NCBI GenBank assembly: GCA_026545765.1
Contig: CM048841.1
Span: forward strand, 3,775,212-3,839,211
From: Plantago major
Taxonomy: Eukaryota > Streptophyta > Magnoliopsida > Lamiales > Plantaginaceae
DNA length: 64,000 nucleotides
Direction: 5' to 3'
The first letter of the stretch is position 1, and the number at the start of each line of letters is the position of its first letter. The notes below the pieces were generated by a model, which did not search any database, had not been told where the DNA came from, and was given only the letters and a program-made list of their open reading frames with translations. Of the stretch, positions 1 to 10,342 are shown piece after piece. The position numbers were made by a program, and so were the translations under genes.

Positions 1-698
1 TGATCTTGTGCCTGTTCCAGTGATGTTGGGAATTCTGTGCACATCATCTGGCTTTCCATAAGGACAATCATCAGAGAGGTCCTTTTTATGGCTTCTATTC
101 TCTTGATTACTTCAAAATCCAACCAGGCTTTGGTGTGGTTGGTATTAATCAAGACTGTCTTGTCTTTTCTCCATGCCATCAGCTGTTTATGGATTGGTTC
201 TGGAAATTTTTCATTTACCAGTAAGTGCTTGAGTTCCAGAATCCAGTAGCCATTTTTCTGATTAATGCATCTGTAGACAAAGGAGTCATTGTTGGTCTTC
301 ACATACTCAATCTTGGCTTCTTCAGGCCTATGTGGTAGTTGAAGTTTTCTTTGTTCAGCTCTCATCCTGTTCCTCCTTTGTCTTGAATTCTCCCTTGGGG
401 GATTGCTTGAAGAACCACCTTGAATTGACTTGGTATTTACAGAGGGTGTTTTAGCTGCCAAAGGCTTTGCAGCTATGGGCTCAGATAGGCTATCAACCCT
501 TTTTCTTTTTCTGTGAAGAGGAGCTTCATCTTCATCAGTCTCTTCATCATCATCATCATCAAGATCAATTCTTGTGAAAATATTTCAGCCTTCTTCATTG
601 CCCTGGGATTTGATTTGTCCTTCTTCTTCTTCTTCTTCTTCTTCTTCAGAAGACTCATCAACCCCTATCACTTTTCTTCTCCTTGGAGCCTTGGTACC
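1..698 (-). pseudogene. E2 third gene, distal part (fossil)
   Basis: The minus strand matches E1's third gene at about 12.67-13.36 kb almost base for base. It covers an acidic, Glu/Lys-rich stretch and the start of the conserved C-terminal region (residues like YWILELKHLL and KAWLDFEVIKR). The product has no function I can name. A TTC/GAA run encodes a poly-acidic tract. The right edge at 698 is the E3 insertion point, and the gene resumes at 7903. Confidence 0.7.
620..647. repeat. (TTC)n microsatellite
   Basis: About nine TTC triplets occur in a row. They lie inside the acidic tract of the E2 third gene, where the minus strand reads poly-Glu. E1 has a shorter run at the same place (about 13285-13300), so the length is variable within the family. 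Confidence 0.9.
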
Positions 699-1271
699 TG
701 TTAGAACTGTAGGACCGGGATTGGTACTTCTGGACAGTTTCAAACGATGTTGACTATTGATGTTGAGTCAACACCGTTTCTCAACAGTGTACAGTGTTCA
801 ACTAAACTACGGCAATAGTATACTGTGATTGATGTAACTCAGAAAGTGCAATGAATAAAACTGAACACGAGATTTCTAATGCCGGTATATAAAGATACCG
901 ACGGTGCCATAGCAAAACTTCTACTAAACTTGAAAAGTAGAATTACAAAAAGAAGTTTAAATCAATCACAAACGATTGATTAAACTTACAGAAAACTAGA
1001 CCTAGAACAGATAAGAAAATCCTATTCTAGTTCAATGATACTAGAGTAATTCTCAATCTTTAGAGAACACTCACAAGTAAACCTATTCTCTTTTTGTTTT
1101 TTGGTACAGTGACTGCTACAGTAACCAATCGTGATCCATTAAGCATGTTGAGGCCCAACTCGATATATCCTACAAAATAACCATAGAAAAAACAACTACA
1201 ATTGTCGAACCGGTTAATAAACGAAGAAAGCCCGAATTAACAAAACAAGTGCAATATAAATTGCACTTTCA
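699..1271 (-). repeat. E3 3' LTR
   Basis: It starts TGTTAGAACTGTAGG and ends GCACTTTCA. It matches the LTR at 6995-7902 over most of its length but is shorter. It holds a palindromic TATA-like site GGTATATAAAGATACC (884-899) and one perfect copy of the E3 palindrome GTTGAGTCAAC at 762-772. Confidence 0.9.
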
Positions 1272-1414
1272 ATCTCCCCCTTAATTCTTGCCTTTCTTCA
1301 CAAAAACCTGAAAGCAGCTAGTAGGAAAATACAAGATAATATCAAGCAACTCCCCCTTGCTCCAAGAACTCCCCCTTAATACAAAAAACCAAGAGTACAA
1401 ACATTCTCCCCCTT
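1272..1414 (-). promoter_or_regulatory. E3 multiple polypurine tracts
   Basis: Four copies of CTCCCCCTT (minus strand AAGGGGGAG) occur at 1274, 1350, 1369 and 1406, the first directly against the 3' LTR. A polypurine tract primes plus-strand DNA synthesis in LTR elements. Duplicated tracts next to the 3' LTR are a described hallmark of the plant Sirevirus lineage of Copia, which supports that placement here. Confidence 0.75.
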
Positions 1415-2889
1415 TTTTGTGAGGAAAGAAAGAAAACTGAGTTCTTTTACAGAAACTTCACCATCTTGGTAATCTGTTGAGGACCTACAGACAAAGTACC
1501 AATGTTGTCGAAACGATGTTGACTCAACATTGTAGTCAACACTGGCAAAGAAAGTAGCAAAAGCAGGACTATAGGACGGATCAGCTGAAGGGCAGTAATC
1601 AGGAATAGAGTGGATGGTCAGCTGGAGGGCAGTGATGTGAAGAGAGCGGATGGTCAAGTACACAGCTTACAAGATAAGTCATGATGGGTGTTGTTGGGTT
1701 TGCATCAAGGTACATTCCTGCAGATATATATCAAAGCAATGAAAAACTGTGCACAACTGGTAATTAAAGATTAAAGTTGCAAGTAAAACAGTTATCCGTC
1801 AAGTCAACGTAATTAAATAAACAGATAAACCCTAGGGAGGTTGACCAAAAATCTTGATCTTCAAGAAAATGACTTGAAATGCAAGTACAGGAATGCAGAA
1901 ACCCAAAACCCCAAGAAAACACCTTAGACCTACTCCCCCTCAAACCAAAAAACACACAGAAATAGAGCACAAAAAAAATGGAGCACAACAAAAGAACAAA
2001 TAGTACTTCATGCACAGTCAATGTTGACCTGAATGTTGACTCAACATTGATGACAACATCAGGAAATCAGACCACTCTTAATGTAAGTCAGCCAGGAAAC
2101 CAAGTCTCAAAATGTGCAGATTCGATTAACACCACTGATGCTACAGGCAAAACAGAAAGAGAAAGGAATACCAAAGAAACACACCCAACATTGCCTCAAA
2201 AAGTAAATTGAACAATTAGCATAAGTTTGAGTGGGGGTGACCATGAGACCGTGAACCATGTCAAATAATTGGAACACGTATGAATCCGCTCCAAAGCCGA
2301 AGCCTATGCGGAGTTAGGCAAGCACACGTCTCATGGCATAAAGATCACTCAGTTGACTATATTGGGTAATTTGGTACTCAGAAAGTGAACCAGAAGCATT
2401 ACGAGAATCGGCAATTTTGTGCATGTCGGTTTCCAGTACATGTCATCAACCCTCACGACATATGACACATTGGCCACGTCGATATCTGGATAGTATTTGA
2501 AACCTGCCCAACACGATCCTCGACGGAAACACTTCGAGCCCTTTTTTAACACAATTCATTAGATTTATTAACCATAAAGAGCAGAAGGCAACATCAAGTG
2601 CGAGTCAAGGTACGAGTAAAAATAGCCAAAAAGCAGCAAAAGTGGGTTTTACATAAAGCAAACACACAGGAGACTCGACCCCTTTCAACCTTGGTTTCAA
2701 ACAGCCTTTCAGACCCTAAGCATCACCAATGTAAGCCACAAAACAAGAACAGCCAAAGACATGTACAGAAGCACCGGAGCACAGAAACACACAGGAATGA
2801 AAAAAAATAAAAAGACAACAGCATCACTCTTACTAATTTTTCAATGTTGACCGTGATGTTGAGTCAACATTGATACTCAACAATGACAA
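1415..2889. other. E3 3' non-coding spacer with palindrome copies
   Basis: No convincing coding sequence lies between pol and the polypurine cluster. Short open frames exist but have no family features. The stretch carries three perfect copies of GTTGA(C/G)TCAAC (1518, 2035 and 2858), each embedded in a longer GATGTTGA...TCAACATTG context. No envelope-like gene is seen. Confidence 0.6.
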
Positions 2890-4700
2890 TCACAGAGAGC
2901 ACAGACTGAGAGATCTTCGAAGACTGAAGAGTCTCTCACTATCTAACGTCTTGGTAAAAATATCTGCAAGTTGATTGGTTGTATCTATGTGTTCTATGTC
3001 AATTACTTGCTTAATGACCAAGTCCATAAGAAAAAGATGCCTAATATCTATGTGCTTAGTGCGAGAATGCTGAACAGGGTTTCTAGAAATATGTATGGCA
3101 CTAAGGTTGTCACAGAACATCAAAAGGGTAGCACTTTGTAGACCATAGTCATGCAGCATATTTTTCAACCAGACTAGTTGAGACACACAACTCCCAGCTG
3201 CTACATATTCAGATTCAGCAGTTGAAAGTGACACACAGTTCTGTTTCTTGCTATACCAAGACACCAAATTTGGACCAAGATAAAAGCAACCTCCACTAGT
3301 GGATTTTCTATCATCTAGATCACCAGCCCAATCAGAATCACTAAATCCCACCAGATTAGTGTTTGTATCACATGCAAACCATAATCCAAAATTAACAGTT
3401 CCTGATATATATCCAAGGATTCTTTTAACGACAGTTAAATGGGGGCTTTTAGGGTTGATCGATACTGGCGCACAATAACACGAGCATGATATCGGTCTCT
3501 TGGCAGATACAGAAGGCTTTCAATCATTGATCTGTACAATGTTGGGTCAACATCTGCGCCAACATCGATTCTGCTCAGCTTCAGAGAGGTACCCATAAGT
3601 GTACTGCATGATTTAGAGTTCTCCCGGACACGAAAGAAGCTGAGTTCACCAATCATATTCATCTCAAAGGTACCTATCATAGTTTGCACAAACTGATGTA
3701 CTATGGAAAGATTAGTCAAGTTAAGCACAATATAATCTTCTTTTGCACGATTGCAATTGTGGGGATCAGCCACAGACCTGGTACCTGTCATTTCAAAACA
3801 TTTCTCCTTGCAAGTATGTACTTTACAAGTGTGTTTGTTAAATTTGATCTTCAAATCATCATCACACACATGACAGACACTAATAAGGTTAGCAGTTAAA
3901 CCTTCAACCAACAGTACATTTTTCAAGGTTGGAAAACCATCAAGAGTTAACACCCCCTTCCCAAGTACTTTACTCTTGTATCCTCCTCCATAAGTTACCA
4001 TTCCAGTCTTTTGAGAGACAAAGTTAGAAAGATAACTCAAGGTTCCTGTCATATGTCTTGAACATATGCTATCAAAGTACCATCTACCTGCATTGTTAGG
4101 AGAGGTAGCAACAGAAAAAGCAACATTACAGACAATCTTTTCCCTAGGAGCCCAAATTCTCTTATACTTTTCTCTAGAGTTTTCCCGCCTCCGTAGGTTT
4201 ACCATTACGGACGGTGGATTTAAGAAGCGCTTTAGAAATAAACTTTCCGAAATGTACAATGTTGATGTCGATGTTGACTCAACAGAGTGCTCAACATTAT
4301 ATTTTTCATTCTGCTTAACAGGAGGACCCAAAGGAACAGATTTTGGAACAGACACTTTAGGAGAGACAAAACAAGAGGAACTTACAGATTGGCAGATTGT
4401 TGCATATCTTACCGTGTCCTTGTAGTTTTTCTGAGTGTTTCCTCTTAAGGTCATTCTCCCACTGGTGCTTCCGATGACTTGAGAACTTAGATGATCTTTG
4501 CGAATCCTTGGGGGTGGATCACGTCTGATTGAATCCAGAGGCACAGTCGGTTCCAGAACAGGTTCATCTTCACTTTCAGAGACAGATTCATCTGATGAGC
4601 TCTCCCCCTGCAATGTTGGATGCGATGTTAACTCAACATTGTGATCAACATTGACTCCATCTTCTCTTACAAGAATCGGACCGGGAATCGTATAGAACAC
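2890..4700 (-). pseudogene. E3 distal pol region: RNase H and hinge remnants
   Basis: The part nearest the 3' end (2890-3351) is a clear Copia RNase H C-terminus, with residues like SDSDWAGD, the KSTSG motif, STAESEYVA and the ending [16 protein letters not shown]. The rest (about 3435-4700) mixes a protease/pre-integrase-like stretch with the variable hinge between integrase and reverse transcriptase. The YVDD reverse-transcriptase core was not found. The region is broken, and only its family identity can be given. Confidence 0.7.
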
Positions 4701-4763
4701 GCATCCGATTTAGTACTGCTTCGTGCAAGAATCTGTTTTCCTGCACAAGACTGTCTCAACTTG

Positions 4764-6938
4764 CTATTTTTTAAAGGGCACTGAGTCATCAAAAGTAATG
4801 TTAACAGATTCTTGAACAGTTTGTGTCCTTAGATTATACACCCTATATGCATGGCTATTAAGAGAGTAACCAACAAAAATGCCTTTATCACTTTTTGCAT
4901 CAAACTTGCCTAAATGTTCTCTATCATAGAGAATATAGCAAGCACAACCAAACACATGAAAGTACTTAAGATTAGGCTTCTTGCCGTTTAGAATCTCATA
5001 GGGAGTGATTGAAGTTCCTGGTCTAAGGTAGACTCTATTTATTATGTGACAAGCAGTATTTACAGCTTCAGCCCACAATCTTTTTGAAAGGTTCATGGAA
5101 CTCAACATAACCCTAGCCATTTCTTGTAAGGTCCGATTCTTTCTCTCAGCCACTCTATTTTGTTGTGGAGTTTTGGGTGCAGAAAACTCATGAAAGATTC
5201 CTTTCTTTTCGCAAAAATCAGCAAAGGTTTGATTCCCAAATTCCCTACCATGATCCGACCTAATGCGTTGGACAACAGTAGCATAAAGTTTCTTAAAGGA
5301 ATCAAAAGTTTCAGATTTTTCTTTTAAAAAACTTACCCAAGTAAATCGAGAAAAATCATCAACTATGACACAGATGTACTTCTTACCACCTAGACTATCT
5401 ACCTCAATTGGTCCCATTAAGTCCATATGTAAGAGTTCGAAGCAGTTGGATGTACTGCTTTCATTCTTCGCTTGTAGGGATGTATGCACAGCTCTAGTTT
5501 GTTTACCTTTTAGGCAGTCACCGCACACTTGCTTTCCGGCATTGCTCAGCTTCGGCAGTCCTCTAACCGCATCCAGTTTGATGAGCCTTTCAATGTTCCT
5601 ATAGCTTACATGGCCAAGTTTCTTGTGCCAAGTCACAGCTTCATCATCTCTTGCCACAATTTGTTCGTCAGTGAGTTCTTCTTCAATAGAATGATCTGCA
5701 GACAAATCAACAGAACCATGCAAACAGTAGATATCGGTAGACATTGAGTTTTCAGAGTCGGAAACTTTTTCCCTGAATATTTCTTCGCACGTCTGTGAGT
5801 CATCATAATCAAAGAAGAGGATCTGAGACGATGTTGAGTTTTCATTGTTGACTAAACATCGATTTCCAACATCGTCCAGAACAGAGGACAGAGCTGCAAC
5901 ACGACCTTCTGAAGCATCAGATTCCTGTTCATCACCTGAAACATCACTGAGACAAGCAAACAAAGTCTTTTTCTTCTTACGAAGAGAGTTAGCACATTCA
6001 TTCTGATAATGTCCCCATCCTTGACATTCAAAACATCTAACTTTGCTAAGTTGAGCAGGACTTAAACTAGGGGAATCTACAGTCTTTTTAAACTTGTTTG
6101 TGCCTTTTGAATTGCTTGAAGAGCCTTTGTTAGAATTCTTTCTAAAGCTGGTTTTGTTGAACTTTCTACGCAACCTATCAAGAGCTTTATCGAAATCTTC
6201 TTCAGTCATCTCATCAGATTCATCACTACTGCTATTAGACTCAGGGATTTTTGATTTGGAGTGCATAGACATACTAATAATTTTCGTACCATTGCGCTCA
6301 TTCTGTTGAATTTCAAAATTCTTTAAATTGTTCATCAAGGTATGAAAATCCATAGCTGCCAAGTTTTGAGTATCTTCCAAAATCGTTCTTTTTATGTCAA
6401 ACTTTGAAGAAACAGATTGAACTGCTTTGGAAATCAATTGTTTATTGGACATGGAATCTCCAAGAAGTTGAATATCATTAGAAATAGTGAGCAGTTTGTC
6501 AAAATAAGAATCAATTGTTTCGTCTTCTACCATTCTCAAATTTTCAAATTTAGACCAAAGCAGTTGCAGTTTCGTTTGTTTAATACTGTTATCACCTTCA
6601 CAATGATTTTGGAGTAAATCCCAAGCTTGTTTAGCAGCAGTGCAATTTTGTATGAGTTTAAACATATGAGAATCAACATGAGAATAAATTACATTCAAGG
6701 CTTTTTCATTGTAAGAACTAGCAAGAAAATCATCACCTGACCATTGTGCTTCGGGTTTTAGAATGACATCTCCATCAGCATCTGGTCCTATGGTAGGCAA
6801 GGCATATCCTTCAAGAACCGATTTCCATGCACATCCTTCAATGGATTTGATATACGTTCTGATCCGTATTTTCCAGTAGTGGTAGTTCGACCCATCTAGC
6901 ACAGATGGCTTGTTGACACTTGAATTGACAACGTCCAT
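4764..6938 (-). CDS. E3 gag to integrase polyprotein region (fossil)
   Basis: I take the ATG at 6938 as the start, because the open frame upstream of it begins only with TTG. The order is: a Copia gag beginning LDGSNYHYWKIRIRTYIKS, typical of Sireviruses; a nucleocapsid zinc knuckle CFECQGWGHYQNEC; a pre-integrase HHCC-like stretch (WHKKLGHVS...CGDCLKGKQ); and an integrase core with HMDLMGP, VDDFSRFTWV, RSDHGREF and [16 protein letters not shown]. The frame ends in the post-integrase region (GYSLNSHAYRVYNLRT). The variable stretch between zinc knuckle and pre-integrase carries a degenerate copy of the E3 palindrome near 5836. The product would have packaged and integrated the element; as part of a broken element it is a fossil. 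Confidence 0.9.
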   Translation of the reverse strand: MDVVNSSVNKPSVLDGSNYHYWKIRIRTYIKSIEGCAWKSVLEGYALPTIGPDADGDVILKPEAQWSGDDFLASSYNEKALNVIYSHVDSHMFKLIQNCTAAKQAWDLLQNHCEGDNSIKQTKLQLLWSKFENLRMVEDETIDSYFDKLLTISNDIQLLGDSMSNKQLISKAVQSVSSKFDIKRTILEDTQNLAAMDFHTLMNNLKNFEIQQNERNGTKIISMSMHSKSKIPESNSSSDESDEMTEEDFDKALDRLRRKFNKTSFRKNSNKGSSSNSKGTNKFKKTVDSPSLSPAQLSKVRCFECQGWGHYQNECANSLRKKKKTLFACLSDVSGDEQESDASEGRVAALSSVLDDVGNRCLVNNENSTSSQILFFDYDDSQTCEEIFREKVSDSENSMSTDIYCLHGSVDLSADHSIEEELTDEQIVARDDEAVTWHKKLGHVSYRNIERLIKLDAVRGLPKLSNAGKQVCGDCLKGKQTRAVHTSLQAKNESSTSNCFELLHMDLMGPIEVDSLGGKKYICVIVDDFSRFTWVSFLKEKSETFDSFKKLYATVVQRIRSDHGREFGNQTFADFCEKKGIFHEFSAPKTPQQNRVAERKNRTLQEMARVMLSSMNLSKRLWAEAVNTACHIINRVYLRPGTSITPYEILNGKKPNLKYFHVFGCACYILYDREHLGKFDAKSDKGIFVGYSLNSHAYRVYNLRTQTVQESVNITFDDSVPFKK

Positions 6939-6980
6939 TGTAGTAGTACCAAATCCAGACACCAATTAATTAGGTGGCTG

Positions 6981-6992
6981 GCTTTGATACCA
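6981..6992 (-). promoter_or_regulatory. E3 primer-binding site
   Basis: The minus strand reads TGGTATCAAAGC two bases inside the 5' LTR. It differs at one base from TGGTATCAGAGC, the complement of the 3' end of plant initiator tRNA-Met used by most Copia elements. Confidence 0.85.
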
Positions 6993-6994
6993 CT

Positions 6995-7902
6995 TGTTAG
7001 AACTGTAGGACCGGGATTGGTACTTCTGAACAGTTTCAAACGATGTTGACTATTGATGTTGAGTCAACCGCTTTCTCAACGATGTCTGATGTTCAACTAA
7101 ACTACGGCAATAGTATCGTGATTGATGTAACTCGTAAAGTGCAATGAATAAAACCAACACGAGATTTCTAAATCTGGTATATAAAGATACCGACGGTGCC
7201 GTAGCAAAACTTCTACTAAACTTGAAAAGTAGAATTACAAAAAGAAGTTTAAATCAATCACAAACGATTGATTAAACTTACAGAAAACTAGACCTAGAAC
7301 AGATAAGAAAAATCTATTCTAGTTCAATGATACTAGAGTAATTCTCAATCTTAGAGAACACTCACAAGTAAACACCGAGGTAAAGGTCTAGTAAAGCAAG
7401 ACGCCTAAAACAATGTATTGTTCTCTCTTTTTGTTCTTGGCATCGGCAGCCTTGCAAAGCTCGTTCTTCCAATATATATAATCTGCGGAACATCGGCTCT
7501 TGGAAGAAGCGACTGGCCCAAGTCTACACAAACTTGGATTCTATAGAAAGGAAACTTCCTTTTATGTATTAATGGTATAAGGAGTCTTCTAGATATCAAT
7601 GTCTTTTAAATCTCACTTTCCTTATAGCATCAAATTCTTCCTTGAACAATATGGCAGCTTCCTTCTTGCATTATGCTTCTTATTTTCCTTTTTGCTACAG
7701 TGCCTGCTATAGTAACTGCTACAGTGACGTTTTGGTACAGTGACTGCTACAGTAACCAATCGTGATCCATTAAGCATGTTGAGGCCCAACTCGATATATC
7801 CTACAAAATAACCATAGAAAAAACAACTACAATTGTCGAACCGGTTAATAAACAAAGAAAGGCCGAATCAACAAAACAAGTGCAATATAAATTGCACTTT
7901 CA
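6995..7902 (-). repeat. E3 5' LTR
   Basis: It begins TGTTAGAACTGTAGG and ends GCACTTTCA, and is followed by the TSD GTACC. It is the longer of the two LTRs. It contains one perfect palindrome copy (7058-7068). Confidence 0.9.
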
Positions 7903-10342
7903 GTACCCCTTGGAGGTTTCCGTGCCCTGGCCCTTGTTGTCATTCCTTTTTTAGGAAGTTGCTGAGTGGTGGTCACTATCTGTAGAGCAGTCTGACTGGA
8001 GGAGGGCTCATTTATTTTGAGAGGTGGTTGTTCAGATTTTCTTTTGTTTCATCTTCCTCTTCCTCTCTGAGCACCTTGAAATCCTTCCCCCTTAGTCATT
8101 GTTGACTGACTCAGTGTCACAAAGGATTCTGAGAGTGACTCAAAGTTTCCTTGTGGATAATTGTAAGCAGCAACCAACTTTTCCAGATTGGCCTTGAGCT
8201 CTTGATTTTGTTTGATAAGACTTGTTTCCTTATCAGTGAGCTCTGCCAGTGGGCCTTGAATTGCATCTGCTTTTCCAGCAGCATTGCTAGCCTCTTCAAA
8301 GGCTTTTGCAACCAAGTTTTGGTCATCATCCCTAACCATGCCTAGGTCTTTCTGAGCAACGACCAGACTGGTTGTTCTCTGAGTGAGGAGCTCAGTGAAT
8401 GTCTTCATTTCTGCAGGGACTGATGCAATGGCGGCTTTATCTTGAGAAGACAACTCCTTTTTCAATTTAGACAGTACTTGATATCTGTTCAAGTATTCAT
8501 TGGAGTTGACATTTGGCGACTTCTTTGAAGATTTCAGGAGCAATCAGCTTCCTTTTCAAATGAGAAACCGCTAAGTGTTCATTGCGGTGTTCTGCCAATG
8601 CCTTGTCTTCTTCATCATCTGAGTCATCAGCCCAGTGATCTTCATCCTCTTGTACTTCTTCATCAAGGTTTCTGAAGGCGGCAACCATCTCAGATATGGG
8701 TTTCTTGCCTTTGGAGGATGGTTTCTTTGGTGAAGATGCAGCCTTAGAATCATGCTTTTCTTCAGATACTTGTTCAGCATCTAGCTCCTTAGCAATATAA
8801 TCAACAGCGTCCCGGAGACCTTTAATCTCAAAGTAAGCTTGAGTTTCTTTGCGCGTTTGTTCTTCATGTTTATCTAGCTTGACTCTGGATTCAGCTATCT
8901 TTTCTTCCAGTTGAAGATGTAGCTGTTTTTCTTCCTCCAACAGTTGTTTGAGTTGAGCAACTCTGGCTTGTGCATCCAATATTTTCTGATTGTTGTCCTC
9001 AAAATGCTCAACTACTTGTTCAGTAGAGTCTCTTTGTTAGGGAGATGGATGGGTAGATTTCTAAGGAGATGGCGGAGGGGATTTTTGTGATGTCCTCTCA
9101 GTGTACTTTTCAACAACTGAGGTATTATTACCTTGTGCAATCCCTCCTGTCCCTGGTGCAGGGGCATCATCATCCTTTTATCATCCTCATCCTTTTGATG
9201 GTCAAAAGGAGGTTCTTCATAGTCATTCTCATCTGTTTCCTTCTCTTCTTCATCTTCAGATACCAGATTGATCACTTCTGGAATAGTGACCATTTGCCCA
9301 TTAACTTCCTCTTGCTCAGAGGGTATGAATTGTAGAGTCTGGGGCAAAGTAGGCTTGAATGCCATCTGCATTCTGGTCTGACCATCTGCTTGGTTAAAAG
9401 CTTGAATAAGCTTTCTGGCCACTTCCTTGACGAAGTCCTTATGCATTAATGTTCCAAAAGAGTATTGTTCAGTGGGGAACATAGCATGGACATAATTTTC
9501 CAAGTCAAGGGCCCGTGCTCTCCTTATGGGGTGATCAGTCACGTTAATGATTTCAGATAGATCGGAGAATCGAAGCTTGTGCCATTTCTTGAAGCATTTT
9601 AGGTGCTTTGGCAAAGTGTATTCCATGAAGAAAGGAAGAAGGTCCTTATTCTCATCAACAGGGACCTTAGTGGCACTTGTTTGAGCCTGAAAGAAAGAGT
9701 TCTAACTTAGTTTCAAAACTTTAGTAGATATCTGGGCTTTAGAGTAGAAAGGTATCTGAGTTACCTGTGTGACAGGCTCAGATGACTTGACTACTGAGAT
9801 GCCAAGTGCCTCAGATATCTAGATATGAGGAGGAGACTGGGAAGCCTGATCCTCATTGATCTTTCTTTCTTCTTGAACCTGAGATTAAAAACATAACACT
9901 GAGAAAAATTGAGCAAGAAAACTACGTTAGACAATTTTAGATATCTGAGAAGTCAATTACCTCCACAATAGGAGGCTCAGATACTTGTCTATCAGAGACT
10001 TGTGCAGTCTCTGGAAGTTTTTCTTGTGATGAAAGCTTTGATGCCTCGTCAATTTCCATTGGTTGCGGGGATTGAGTGGGCAATTCCCCAGCAACTTCTA
10101 CTTCTTTTTGAACCTGTAAGTAGAAGTGTTAGTTTGAGAAAAATGATCAGAGATTTGTCTTTGAAGATTATAGGTATCTGAAATATATACCTTCTCAATA
10201 GAAGGTTCAGATACTTATTTCTCAGAGACCTTGGAAGTCTCTGGATTCTTCTCTGAAAATATAGACTTTTCAAGCTCTCCATTTTTCTTCTCAGTTGGAG
10301 CCTATTAGAAACAAACACTTTAGTATTATTCATGTGTATAAA
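7903..10342 (-). pseudogene. E2 third gene, middle part (fossil)
   Basis: It lies between the E3 and E1 insertion points and is homologous to E1 at about 13.35-15.82 kb. Visible parts, in gene order, are short exon-like modules with the GTTCAAAAAGA-type acceptor side (9.7-10.3 kb), a block with FSDLSEIINVTDHP, an acidic EDEEEKETDEND tract, a long coiled coil (QLKQLLEEEKQLHLQLEEKI), and a second heptad-rich part ending in an SRG/RGRGR-like tail. Function is unknown. It is probably a structural or nucleic-acid-binding protein, judging only from composition. Confidence 0.65.

Larger units (their letters stand above)
699..7902 (-). mobile_element. E3: Sirevirus-like Ty1/Copia fossil inserted in E2
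   Basis: Its ends are TGTTAGAACTG...GCACTTTCA on the plus strand, that is TG...CA, flanked by the exact 5-bp duplication GTACC (694-698 and 7903-7907). It has two LTRs of unequal length (573 and 908 bp), an initiator-Met-type PBS at the right LTR and a cluster of polypurine tracts at the left LTR. Gag and integrase regions are long and clear. Reverse transcriptase is not recognisable as a whole domain, so the element is broken and could not act alone. The shared LTR parts differ by very roughly 5 percent by eye, so the insertion is probably one to a few million years old if usual plant rates apply. Confidence 0.92.

Noticed and set aside
473-704. Overlapping frames with poly-Lys or poly-Phe on the two strands
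   Set aside because: They are translations of the TTC/GAA microsatellite in the wrong frame; the real frame is the acidic tract of the E2 third gene.
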